DNA of 64,000 bases from Candidatus Kryptonium sp. (GTDB lineage: Bacteria; Bacteroidota; Ignavibacteria; Kryptoniales; Kryptoniaceae): NCBI GenBank assembly GCA_025060635.1, contig JANXBN010000004.1:1-64000 (forward strand), written 5' to 3'. The notes beneath the pieces are model-generated. The model saw only the letters and a program-made list of their open reading frames with translations, was not told where the DNA came from and ran no database searches. Below are positions 1 to 8,161 of the stretch, one piece after another (the first letter of the stretch is position 1; the number at the start of each line of letters is the position of its first letter). The position numbers were made by a program, and so were the translations under genes.

Positions 1-291
1 ATATTGGGATGGTTCCGTAAATGCAAACGAAGCAAATCTTATGTCTGCGCGAGCGATAGGTTTAAACGAACCGAAATATCCGTTTCTATCATTAACTTCG
101 TAAAATCTTTGACCATCGCAAGTTAATATGCGAATATTGCCGGATGGGTCATATTTTACTCTGCTGCGGTACTCAAGTAAATTGCGAGTCTGGGTATAGG
201 ACTCAGGAACAGAGTGATATTGGATAATTTGAGAATAGAGAATAACTGGGATTAAAAAAAAGAATGAGTATGTAAGCATCCTTTTAATCAT
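1..291 (-). CDS. Exported protein of unknown function, N-terminal part
   Basis: This is an open reading frame on the minus strand that starts with ATG at 291 and runs off the left edge without a stop, giving 97 residues. The first 20 or so residues form a signal peptide (MIKRMLTYSFFFLIPVILYS, then Q), with the small-residue/SQ ending seen in many exported proteins of this window. The mature part is polar and contains SRVKYDPSGNIRILTCDGQ and a single Cys. I do not recognise a family. It is divergent from the exopolysaccharide operon, and the two share a 160-bp intergenic region that holds a CRP-like palindrome. The function cannot be inferred from the visible part. Confidence 0.75.
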   Translation of the reverse strand, partial: MIKRMLTYSFFFLIPVILYSQIIQYHSVPESYTQTRNLLEYRSRVKYDPSGNIRILTCDGQRFYEVNDRNGYFGSFKPIARADIRFASFAFTEPSQY

Positions 292-357
292 GATCGCATA
301 CCTCGTTTATTTTGGTTTTTAATCCGCTTTAAATTTAATCAATTTCAATAAATTTTC

Positions 358-377
358 TTTGTGAGCTACATCACAAA
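358..377. promoter_or_regulatory. CRP/FNR-family operator-like palindrome
   Basis: The sequence is TTTGTGA, six bases (gctaca), then TCACAAA. It is a perfect inverted repeat with 7-bp arms, and its core is identical to the consensus TGTGA-N6-TCACA of CRP-type regulators. It lies 66 bp before the ATG of the leftward gene and 74 bp before the start of the rightward operon, so it could serve either. That a CRP/FNR-family protein binds it is inference. No such regulator is encoded in the window. Confidence 0.6.
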
Positions 378-451
378 TGAAATTCGCTAAGTTCCCAATG
401 CTAAATGTTAAACAAACCCTTTAATCGCTTTACATCTTTTGAAATTAAAAT

Positions 452-802
452 TTGAAAAATCTATGTCAGTTTTTTAAATTTGAAAAAAATAAACTTCTCA
501 ACACAGTGGACTATATTGAACAAAATGAATGGGAAGATCTAGGTAGGAAGTTTATTGAGATAGCTGAAAAGAAAATAAATGACATGAAAAAAGCACTTAG
601 CGAGAAAAACTTTTCTTTGATTCAAATTTACTCGCATCAGCTTAAGGGTAGTGGTTCTTCCTTTGGGTTTGATGAAATAACTGAGATTTCAGCGCAAATA
701 GAGCAAAAATGCGTTAATAACTCGCCTGATGAGATAGAAAAATTGATTGATCAACTTTGTGTGATTGTTGAATTTTATAAATCAAAAATTCGTAGAGAAT
801 GA
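452..802 (+). CDS. Hpt-domain phosphotransfer protein
   Basis: This is a 116-residue soluble protein with one histidine phosphotransfer domain. The motif SHQLKGSGSSFG around residues 61-72 holds the phosphorylatable His62 followed by LKGS, which is diagnostic of Hpt domains. The flanking sequence is helical, as expected for a four-helix bundle. It starts at TTG 452 with no good ribosome-binding site; an in-frame GTG at 509 would still leave the Hpt core intact. It is the first gene of the exopolysaccharide operon, and its stop overlaps the next start (ATGA). It probably passes phosphate between the receiver of a hybrid kinase (such as 14811-16901) and a lone receiver (9627-9998). That pairing is inference. 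Confidence 0.8.
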   Translation: MKNLCQFFKFEKNKLLNTVDYIEQNEWEDLGRKFIEIAEKKINDMKKALSEKNFSLIQIYSHQLKGSGSSFGFDEITEISAQIEQKCVNNSPDEIEKLIDQLCVIVEFYKSKIRRE

Positions 803-1572
803 TAATATTCGCTTTGCTTTCTGTTTTTTTCTCTCTTTTTTCTCAACCCCAAATTGAAAATGTCAAAAATTACGCTGTTTGTTATTCAAAAATTTCATTT
901 GATGAGGCAAAAAACTTTGAACTTTTAATCCTTGATCCCGACCATTATACGATGGATGAAGTGGCGGAGTTGAGAAAATCTGGAGCAATTTTAATAGCAT
1001 ATCTTAACATAGCTGAGTTTGAAACTTACCGAAACTATTCTATCCCTGATTCTTTAATAATTGGTAGGAACCCAATTTGGGAAGATCATTTCTATGTGAA
1101 CATTTCATCTGAGATATGGCAAAATTTAATTTTTAATGAAATCATTCCGAAAATTATATCAAAAGGATTTGATGGATTTTTTCTTGATATGATAGATATT
1201 GTCCAAATTTTCCCGCACTTTAAAGATGATGTAATAAGTATTGCTAAATTCATAAGAGCCCAGAATGAAGGGAAAATTATAATAGCAAATAATGGATGGG
1301 ATTTGCTTGATACATTGAAAAGTTATGTAAATGGATTTTTGATAGAAGGACTTTTTACGAGATACGATTTCCAAAAGAAAAGATATTTCGTTCGGTTTGA
1401 AAAGGAATACAAGGACAAGGTTAAAATTTTGAAATCCTTAGGGAGAAAGGTTTTCACGCTTGATTTCTTGCCAGAAAAAGATAGTAGAAGAAAGTTCGTT
1501 AAGAACCTTTCACGACATTATGGATTTACACCATATGTGTCAACAATAGAACTAAATAAAATCTACAAATGA
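799..1572 (+). CDS. Exported GH114-family glycoside hydrolase (PelA hydrolase-like)
   Basis: This 257-residue protein has an N-terminal signal peptide (residues 1-16, ending LFSQ) and a TIM-barrel-like domain resembling the GH114 endo-alpha-1,4-polygalactosaminidase family. The run KGFDGFFLDMID near residues 122-133, with Asp125 and Asp130 at the end of a strand, matches the conserved GFDGxFLD motif. A later IEGLF segment may supply the second acidic residue. Hydrolases of this fold form the N-terminal half of PelA in Pel exopolysaccharide systems. Here it is a stand-alone gene beside PelF- and PelG-like genes, so a role in trimming or processing the polymer in the periplasm is likely. Its ATG overlaps the previous stop, and its own stop overlaps the next ATG. 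Confidence 0.8.
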   Translation: MIIFALLSVFFSLFSQPQIENVKNYAVCYSKISFDEAKNFELLILDPDHYTMDEVAELRKSGAILIAYLNIAEFETYRNYSIPDSLIIGRNPIWEDHFYVNISSEIWQNLIFNEIIPKIISKGFDGFFLDMIDIVQIFPHFKDDVISIAKFIRAQNEGKIIIANNGWDLLDTLKSYVNGFLIEGLFTRYDFQKKRYFVRFEKEYKDKVKILKSLGRKVFTLDFLPEKDSRRKFVKNLSRHYGFTPYVSTIELNKIYK

Positions 1573-1976
1573 ATCTGCAGATAAGGGAGAAATTAGGGGC
1601 CGAGAAAATTTCCGAGTTAAGAACGAGGTTAAAAAATTTTTTAATATCAAATGGGGTTGAATCTGAAATCGCTGATGATGTTGAGCTCGTGATAAGTGAA
1701 ATGCTGACAAATGTTTATAAACATTCGTACAAAGAAAACGATGGTGATGTTATAATAAAGGTTTACCTTGATAGTGAAAAACTTGAAATTTCAATAAGGG
1801 ATTTCGGTATAAAATTTTCACCAGAGAGCGTGAAAGAACCTGATCCAGATGCTCTTGCGGATCACGGTTATGGACTGTATATCGCAAGTTACATCATGGA
1901 TAAAATTGAATATATTCTTTCTCATGAGGTTGGAACTGAGGTAATTTTAACAAAGTATCTAAAAAGAAATGCCTGA
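1569..1976 (+). CDS. RsbW-like serine/threonine kinase (anti-sigma factor type ATPase)
   Basis: This 135-residue protein is a single GHKL/HATPase domain. The N-box is EMLTNVYKHSY (Glu44, Asn48), the G1 box is RDFG (Asp78, Gly80) and the G2 box is HGYGLYIA (Gly100, Gly102). The small size and lack of a histidine-kinase dimerisation domain match the RsbW/SpoIIAB class, which phosphorylates a serine on a STAS-domain partner and binds a sigma factor or other client. A matching phosphatase (8158-9618) and STAS protein (9998-12091) lie in the same operon. No sigma factor gene is nearby, so the client may be something else. Translation is coupled on both sides by overlapping start and stop codons. 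Confidence 0.88.
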   Translation: MNLQIREKLGAEKISELRTRLKNFLISNGVESEIADDVELVISEMLTNVYKHSYKENDGDVIIKVYLDSEKLEISIRDFGIKFSPESVKEPDPDALADHGYGLYIASYIMDKIEYILSHEVGTEVILTKYLKRNA

Positions 1977-3192
1977 TGTGTGTTTAATACTTGAAGGAAC
2001 TTATCCATATGTTTCTGGTGGTGTCTCTAAATGGACGCATGCACTTATCAGTAATTTAAAACACATTGATTTTGCAATCGTTCATCTTTTCGCTGATGAG
2101 AGAAAAGAGGCGAAATTTAAAATACCAGACAATGTAAGTAGTATAGTTGAAATAGATATAAGAAATGGAGTTGGATATAAATTTAATTTTTACGATTTAC
2201 TTGATATTGTGCCTGAAGCCAAGGTTTATCATAGCTTATCAACTGGGTTTGCTGGACTTTTAGGGTTACAGCTTAAGTCCGCGAGGAAAAAACCTCTGAT
2301 CCTAACCGAACATGGTTTGTATTGGAAAGAGCTTGAATTTGGAGTTGATGAGGTTGAATGTGGTTTTAAAATTTTCAAAAATTCAACAGATAAGGAAAGA
2401 GCCTGCGTTGAAAGAAGAAGATATCTACAAATTTTCAAAAGCATAGCTAAAATGTGCTATCTTGAATCGGATGTAGTGACCACAGTTTGTAAATATAACC
2501 TTGAACAGCAAATAGAACTGCTCGGTGATAAATTGTCCGAAGATCTGCTTAAAAAATTTTTCATAATTGAAAACTTCGTTGAAGATGATTTTTTTGATGT
2601 TTCTGTTAAACCGGAAAAAAGAGATAGGGTCGTCAGCTTTATTGGTAGGGTTGTGTCAATTAAAGATGTGAAGACATTTATAAAAGCAATGCCATTGATC
2701 CTTGAAAATGTGTGTGATGTTAAGTTTTTAATCATTGGAGATTTAACGCAAGATGTTGAATATGTTAATGAATGTTTAGAACTTGTTGAAAAGCTTGATC
2801 TCGGTGGTAAGGTTTCTTTCATCGGTGAAGCACAAGTTATTGACTATCTTAAGATAAGCGATGTTCTCGTTTTGCCAAGCGTGAGTGAAGGACAACCATT
2901 TGTCGTTCTTGAAGCAATGGCTTCGGGAATCCCTGTAGTTGCAACTCCCGTTGGCGGAGTTCCTGAACTTATTTATGAAAGTGGTTTTGAATGTGGTCTT
3001 TTATTTAAAGTTGGTGACTATTATGATCTCGCACGAAGTGTAATTAGAATTTTAAACGACAAAATGTTATGGGGAAAACTATCCGAAAATGGGGTGAGAA
3101 AAGCTAAAAGATTTACATTGCAAAAATTTATTGAAAGATATGAAGAAATTTATACCATATTTTTGAAGCCCGAAAGCATTGGGATGAGCTAA
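1969..3192 (+). CDS. GT4-family glycosyltransferase, short PelF-like paralogue
   Basis: This is a 407-residue cytoplasmic GT-B glycosyltransferase. The N-terminal EGTYPYVSGGVSKW motif is shared with the PelF-type protein encoded next. The C-terminal donor-site motif SEGQPFVVLEAMASG (about residues 304-318) contains the E-x7-E pair of GT4 enzymes, followed by a PVGGVPELI segment. It is about 100 residues shorter than PelF (about 507 residues), mainly because it lacks the long insert in the N-terminal half. It overlaps the preceding ATPase gene by 8 bp. It probably transfers a UDP-activated sugar onto the same polymer as its neighbour, but the exact sugar cannot be read from the sequence. Confidence 0.85.
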   Translation: MPDVCLILEGTYPYVSGGVSKWTHALISNLKHIDFAIVHLFADERKEAKFKIPDNVSSIVEIDIRNGVGYKFNFYDLLDIVPEAKVYHSLSTGFAGLLGLQLKSARKKPLILTEHGLYWKELEFGVDEVECGFKIFKNSTDKERACVERRRYLQIFKSIAKMCYLESDVVTTVCKYNLEQQIELLGDKLSEDLLKKFFIIENFVEDDFFDVSVKPEKRDRVVSFIGRVVSIKDVKTFIKAMPLILENVCDVKFLIIGDLTQDVEYVNECLELVEKLDLGGKVSFIGEAQVIDYLKISDVLVLPSVSEGQPFVVLEAMASGIPVVATPVGGVPELIYESGFECGLLFKVGDYYDLARSVIRILNDKMLWGKLSENGVRKAKRFTLQKFIERYEEIYTIFLKPESIGMS

Positions 3193-3235
3193 AAAATATA
3201 TTTTGTCAAAACATAAATTTTGTGAGCGAGGACGA

Positions 3236-4768
3236 ATGAAACGACTCTCAATTCTCTTTGAAACCGAAGGAACTTATCCTTTTGTCGGCGGGGGGGTAAG
3301 CACCTGGGCTGATATATTGGTGAATAATTTGAGAGATTTTGATTTCTATATCTATGCTGTAACTGGAATGCCATATGTTGAGTATAAATATAAACTTCCG
3401 CAGAATGTGAAGCTTGTTCGTCAAATTCCGTTGTGGGGTTCTGAAGAGCCTTTTGAAGATATATTTTTTGAAATCCCATTCTCAAGTATTTATATAAGAA
3501 AAACCAAAGTCAACGAAAGGGTTGTTCTGCGCAAGTTTATCCCGATATTTGTTGAATTTCTTTCTTCGCTTATGAATCCTTTTTCCGATCCGGAAGAATG
3601 TGCGGGTTATATATGGTTAATGCACAGGTATTTTAGCGAATATGATTATAAGCAAACTTTTAGAAGTTTTGTCGTATGGCAGGAGTTTAAGAGGTTCGTT
3701 GTTTTAAGTTATTTTAAAGATAATCCATTTCTTCGGGAGGATGAAATACCAACAGTTTATGACTTAACTCTTACAATGAGGTGGCTTTATCATTATTTGA
3801 TGCCTTTATATGTTGATGTTCCAGAGGTTGATTTAAGCCATGCGACAGCTGCTGGTTTCTGCGGGCTGCCGAGCATCGTTGCGAAGATGCGAGATGGAAC
3901 TCCACTTGTTGTAACTGATCACGGTGTTTTCGCAAGGGAAAGATATATAGGGATCGGGAGCGAAAAAAATCTAAGTTTCTTTGCGAAAAAATTTTTGATA
4001 AACCTTTCTATACTCGTTTCAAAAATGCTCTATAAACTTGCCGATAAAGTTCTGCCTGTATCTAGGTTCAATATAACTTGGGAAAAAATTTTCGGAGTTG
4101 ATGTTGAGAAGATAAATGTAATTTATAACGGTGTTGATCCTGAAGTTTTTAAACCGAAACCGAAACCAGAAAAAACAAAAAGGTTTCCAACCGTGGTTGC
4201 TGCTGCAAGAATTATGCCTCTTAAGGATATTGAGACAATGATAAAAGCCAGCGCTATCGTAAGAGAAAAAATTCCAGATGTTAAGTTTATTGTTTATGGT
4301 TCTACTGATGTTGATCCTGTTTATACGAGAAAATGTCAACTTTTGATAAGGGATCTAAAGCTTGAAAATACATTTATACTTGCAGGGCATCATCCTAAAC
4401 CAAGTGAGGTTTATAACGAAGGTGATATTTCAGTCCTATCAAGCATATCTGAGGGATTTCCATACGCTGTGATTGAGTCAATGGCTTGTGCAAGGCCAGT
4501 GGTTGCAACTGATGTTGGTGGTGTAAGAGAAGCACTTGAAGGATTTGGCATAGTAGTAAAACCTCGCGATCCAAGAGCTTTAGCTGAAGGGATAATTAAA
4601 CTTTTAACTGACCATGAGCTTCGGGAAACTCTCGGGAGAAGAGCAAGAGAAGAAGTGCTCGCAAAGTATAGAATTGATTTAAACATTGATTCATATAGAA
4701 GAGTTTATAATGAACTTGCGCAATCAAAAAGCCTACAGTATGAGAGAAAATCTGTTGCAGCATACTGA
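3236..4768 (+). CDS. pelF: PelF-like GT4 glycosyltransferase
   Basis: This 510-residue cytoplasmic glycosyltransferase is close in length to known PelF. The N-terminal FETEGTYPFVGGGVSTW (residues 8-24) and the downstream VTDHGVFARERY (around residue 227) are typical PelF signatures. ISEGFPYAVIESMAC (around residue 403) carries the E-x7-E donor motif. PelF polymerises an N-acetylhexosamine polymer in the cytoplasm from UDP-sugars. The ATG at 3236 is preferred over an upstream TTG at 3203 because it follows a purine-rich GCGAGGACGA. The gene follows a second, shorter GT4 paralogue and overlaps the PelG-like gene. The family assignment is good; the monomer in this organism is unknown. Confidence 0.88.
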   Translation: MKRLSILFETEGTYPFVGGGVSTWADILVNNLRDFDFYIYAVTGMPYVEYKYKLPQNVKLVRQIPLWGSEEPFEDIFFEIPFSSIYIRKTKVNERVVLRKFIPIFVEFLSSLMNPFSDPEECAGYIWLMHRYFSEYDYKQTFRSFVVWQEFKRFVVLSYFKDNPFLREDEIPTVYDLTLTMRWLYHYLMPLYVDVPEVDLSHATAAGFCGLPSIVAKMRDGTPLVVTDHGVFARERYIGIGSEKNLSFFAKKFLINLSILVSKMLYKLADKVLPVSRFNITWEKIFGVDVEKINVIYNGVDPEVFKPKPKPEKTKRFPTVVAAARIMPLKDIETMIKASAIVREKIPDVKFIVYGSTDVDPVYTRKCQLLIRDLKLENTFILAGHHPKPSEVYNEGDISVLSSISEGFPYAVIESMACARPVVATDVGGVREALEGFGIVVKPRDPRALAEGIIKLLTDHELRETLGRRAREEVLAKYRIDLNIDSYRRVYNELAQSKSLQYERKSVAAY

Positions 4769-6374
4769 AAGAAAAGTTGGAGATATTAATTTTACGAAAA
4801 AAATTGAAAAGGTTGCAGATGAAGTTATTGAAAAAATCGGCAATCCTGTAGATGTCCTTCAAGTCGCAGCAGTGATTGAAAGTTTGGGTTATAGGCATGC
4901 GGATTGCATGGCTGAGTTTGGAAAGGAAAATATATTTGAGTTGAGCAAAGATGTTTATAAGATCTGTAAGTTGAAGCTAAGAACCGATAAAAAAGCGAAA
5001 CTAAAAAGAGAATCTTTTTTATTTGTTAGGAAAATTTGGAGATTTGTAAAGTATTACTTTTCGGGACTTGCGTTGGGTTTCCCGATAGCAACACAAATTG
5101 GATTCATTGTTTTTACTGGTTATTCTCTTTGGGCTTGGGTAAGGTTTACAGAACTGCAAGCTACAATCGTTGCTTTCGGAACTATTTTAAGTTTTCTTAC
5201 AACTGGTGGATTCACGCAAGTTATGGGTAGGGAGGTAACATATTATCTAAGTATGGAAAATAAAAGAACAGCGCGTGAAATAGCACTTCAACTTTTTAAC
5301 TATGGATTTGTCTTTACCATCGCGGTTGCTTTTGTTGTATTTGTAGTAAATCTTATTTTTGAACTCTTCCCAAGTAAGTATATTTATCTAATTCTCGCGT
5401 ATTATTTTTTGCTTTCTATTTTATGGCTTTCAACGAGCATGATTTATGCTGCAAAGCGAAAGGTTTCAATCACTGTTATTCTATCAATCGGGACAATTCT
5501 CGTTATTTGGCTTCATAAATTTAATGGTTTTTCAATACATTTTTCTCATCTTGTTGGTTTGATCGTCGCCGATGTTTTGATGTATCTATGGGCGAGATAT
5601 ATTTTCAGATTAAAAAAGGAAGAAAAAACGATTGAATATATTCCTTTGAAGGTGAAGCGTCCGTCTGTGCTAACATATGTCAATAGCCCATTTTTTAAGT
5701 TCGGATTTTTTTATTTCCTGTTGCTCTTTCTTGATAGAATTATCTCATGGACTGCCTATTCAAAAGGAAAATTTTACTTTTTCTGGTTCAGGACTCCTTA
5801 TGAACTTGGTATGGATTGGGCTTTGCTTTCTTTTGGATTAACTCTTGCTGTACTTGAATATGCTGTAAATGATTTTTCTGAATCCTTGATCCCAGTTCAA
5901 AAGAAATTTCCGTCGTATAAAATTAGATCTCACAATTTATGGTATCTTGATTTTTACTTTATCAAACTTGCCTTTCTTATTTTGTTTGGAGTGGTAAGTA
6001 TAATTGTTGTTTATCTTGTCGTAATGCGATTTGGTGAAATTTTTCAACATATAAAAGAGGTTCGTGAATTCTTTGCAAGTCCCGTAACATTCAAAGTTTA
6101 CTACTTCGCTTCAGTTTCATATCTTCTTCTTGCCATTGGTTTAATGAATAATTTATTTTTCTTTACTTTATGGAAGCCAAATTTTGGACTTGATTCAATA
6201 AGAGTTGCAATCGTTATTGACCTTATCGTTGGCGTTTTAGCAAGTAGATTGATAAGCTGGGAATATGGAGTTCTTGGTTTTCTGGCTGGTTCTTTTACAT
6301 TTGCAATGCTATCAACTTATAAGATGTTTAAATTTATTCGCACATTTGATTATCAATACTATTCAGCATTTTAG
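4710..6374 (+). CDS. pelG: PelG-like polysaccharide flippase with N-terminal extension
   Basis: This is an integral membrane protein of about 554 residues with about 12 predicted helices and a soluble N-terminal region of about 110 residues. The membrane part (from LALGFPIATQIGFIVF, near residue 117) resembles PelG, the MATE-like inner-membrane transporter that works with PelF. Pseudomonas PelG has about 456 residues and no such extension. The extension contains GNPVDVLQVAAVIESLGYR and looks like a small helical domain. The start is uncertain: an upstream TTG at 4686, ATG 4710 and ATG 4740 are in frame, none with a strong ribosome-binding site. The gene overlaps the end of pelF, which supports translational coupling and a shared complex. 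Confidence 0.8.
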   Translation: MNLRNQKAYSMRENLLQHTERKVGDINFTKKIEKVADEVIEKIGNPVDVLQVAAVIESLGYRHADCMAEFGKENIFELSKDVYKICKLKLRTDKKAKLKRESFLFVRKIWRFVKYYFSGLALGFPIATQIGFIVFTGYSLWAWVRFTELQATIVAFGTILSFLTTGGFTQVMGREVTYYLSMENKRTAREIALQLFNYGFVFTIAVAFVVFVVNLIFELFPSKYIYLILAYYFLLSILWLSTSMIYAAKRKVSITVILSIGTILVIWLHKFNGFSIHFSHLVGLIVADVLMYLWARYIFRLKKEEKTIEYIPLKVKRPSVLTYVNSPFFKFGFFYFLLLFLDRIISWTAYSKGKFYFFWFRTPYELGMDWALLSFGLTLAVLEYAVNDFSESLIPVQKKFPSYKIRSHNLWYLDFYFIKLAFLILFGVVSIIVVYLVVMRFGEIFQHIKEVREFFASPVTFKVYYFASVSYLLLAIGLMNNLFFFTLWKPNFGLDSIRVAIVIDLIVGVLASRLISWEYGVLGFLAGSFTFAMLSTYKMFKFIRTFDYQYYSAF

Positions 6375-6376
6375 AA

Positions 6377-8161
6377 ATGTTTGACGCTATAACCTACATA
6401 CTTAAGCTTTACATCGGACTTGCTATTATCTCATATCTCACATTTAGATTAAGGTTTTGGAGCGAATGCGAAGGTCTAATGTGCTTAGGTAAATCTTTGT
6501 ATCAATTTCTATCTATCTTGCTTGTAATTTTATTTGTTTCAGTTAATTTGAGAGCGTTTGATGTTTTTTTGGTGATCACGGTTTTCCTTTTAATTGTAGG
6601 TGTTGATTATTTGGTTGCGAGAAGAAAAAAAGAGGCAAGATTTAACTTTGCCAAGATCAAGATCAATCAAAAAATATATGATTTTGTTGATGGGGTTGTA
6701 AAACTTGAACTAAAGAGCAAAAGTTTGAGAATAAGTATATGGCATTTCGTCTATATTTTGGTTTTTCTCCTTGGTTTGTTCTTATGGGTGAGACCATCCG
6801 TTTATAATCAATCACTTTTCTCAATCGTTCAACATTCTCATCTAGTTAAAATCACATCAATTCTTACGAATGACTATAGGGCAGGATTAAGTGATTTTGG
6901 GATGAATTCTCTTTGTGCTTTTTTTTCTTCCATCTTCGGTGTGAATCAATATATGGTTTTACATTTGTTTGGGGCGTTTAATTTCGGCTTGTTGTTCTTG
7001 GGAATCTCTTTGTTGGCATACAAGTTAAGCAAAGATTTTATCTCCGTTGTCTTAAGTGTTTCTTTATTTGTTTTTCTTTTTCCAATTGTGAACTTTGTAT
7101 CAAATCCTGTTGAGGGAAGTTCTTTTTTATTTGGTCTTGCTTGGTCGCTTATCGTGGTTGTTTTTTGGAGCGAAGTTAGCTTAGTTCAAAAATTTATAGG
7201 TTTGGGGGTTTCATTTCTAATTGATGTTTTTGTAGGTTTTGCGAGCGTGGTTTTAATTACTATGGCTGAGATCGTGAAGAAATCTTACGAAAATTTTAAA
7301 GCGAATAGAAAAAAGGGAATACAATTTGCTCTAATCGCAATTTTAATTCTCCTATCCTTCTTTTTGCTTGAAAATTATTTCAGTGTGAATCCGGAACTTG
7401 GCTTAAAAGTTTACTCTTTCCTTTCAAATTCAGAAGTAGTTGCATATCCATCGGGTTTTATAAACATTTTAATTTTTTTAGTTTTTCTTGCTTTGATCGT
7501 TGAATTTATTTCTAAAACAGGGGAAGGTCGCAGCACATTCAGTGTCTTTTATGGAATTTTTATCGGTCTTTTGTTAATTTTTACATTGATGATTGAGAAA
7601 GGTTTTTTGAATTTTGCTCCGTTTGAACTTTTTTATCCATTTGTTCTTGTAAACTCATTTATATGGATATCTTACATTATCAGTAGGTTTTTAGGGCGCC
7701 GAAGGATTTATTATAGCGTTGTTGTTTTATGTATAGTTGCACTTTTAATTTTAAATGGATTTCTTCACGGTGGATTTAAATTTAATGGTTCAATTGAACC
7801 AGAGGAGATCGTTGAGGTCGTTCGGGAGATTCAGAGCGAATCTGTTCCTTTTTCCTTTGCTGTGGTTTCGCATTATGGAACAAGGGCAATGATTGAAAAT
7901 TATGCGTGGTTTATGGATTGGGATTATTTTTTGAAAAGTTATATTTTAATTAATGAACCGAAGAAAATTTATGATGTTGTCTATGTCATTGTGCCAAAGC
8001 AGGATTCAATCGGAAAAATTTCTCCGTTTTTCTTGCCAAGCGTTGAAAATTTAAGTGCGGTTCTTGATTCCGTTTGTTTAAATTACAGATACGCAACTGC
8101 GCAACTTTATTTTGACGGGCGTGATATTAAGGTTTATAAATTAACGAAATTAAAAGAGTGA
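6377..8161 (+). CDS. Polytopic membrane protein of the exopolysaccharide locus
   Basis: This 594-residue protein has about 13 hydrophobic helices through residue 475 and a C-terminal soluble tail of about 120 residues that begins near EPEEIVEVVREIQSE. The layout (many helices, then a soluble domain) resembles GT-C type or polymerase/ligase-like membrane enzymes. I do not recognise a specific family and see no PelD or PelE signature. It starts 2 bp after the PelG-like gene and its stop overlaps the next GTG start, so it belongs to the same transcript. A role in polymer assembly or export across the inner membrane is inferred from context only. Confidence 0.7.
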   Translation: MFDAITYILKLYIGLAIISYLTFRLRFWSECEGLMCLGKSLYQFLSILLVILFVSVNLRAFDVFLVITVFLLIVGVDYLVARRKKEARFNFAKIKINQKIYDFVDGVVKLELKSKSLRISIWHFVYILVFLLGLFLWVRPSVYNQSLFSIVQHSHLVKITSILTNDYRAGLSDFGMNSLCAFFSSIFGVNQYMVLHLFGAFNFGLLFLGISLLAYKLSKDFISVVLSVSLFVFLFPIVNFVSNPVEGSSFLFGLAWSLIVVVFWSEVSLVQKFIGLGVSFLIDVFVGFASVVLITMAEIVKKSYENFKANRKKGIQFALIAILILLSFFLLENYFSVNPELGLKVYSFLSNSEVVAYPSGFINILIFLVFLALIVEFISKTGEGRSTFSVFYGIFIGLLLIFTLMIEKGFLNFAPFELFYPFVLVNSFIWISYIISRFLGRRRIYYSVVVLCIVALLILNGFLHGGFKFNGSIEPEEIVEVVREIQSESVPFSFAVVSHYGTRAMIENYAWFMDWDYFLKSYILINEPKKIYDVVYVIVPKQDSIGKISPFFLPSVENLSAVLDSVCLNYRYATAQLYFDGRDIKVYKLTKLKE

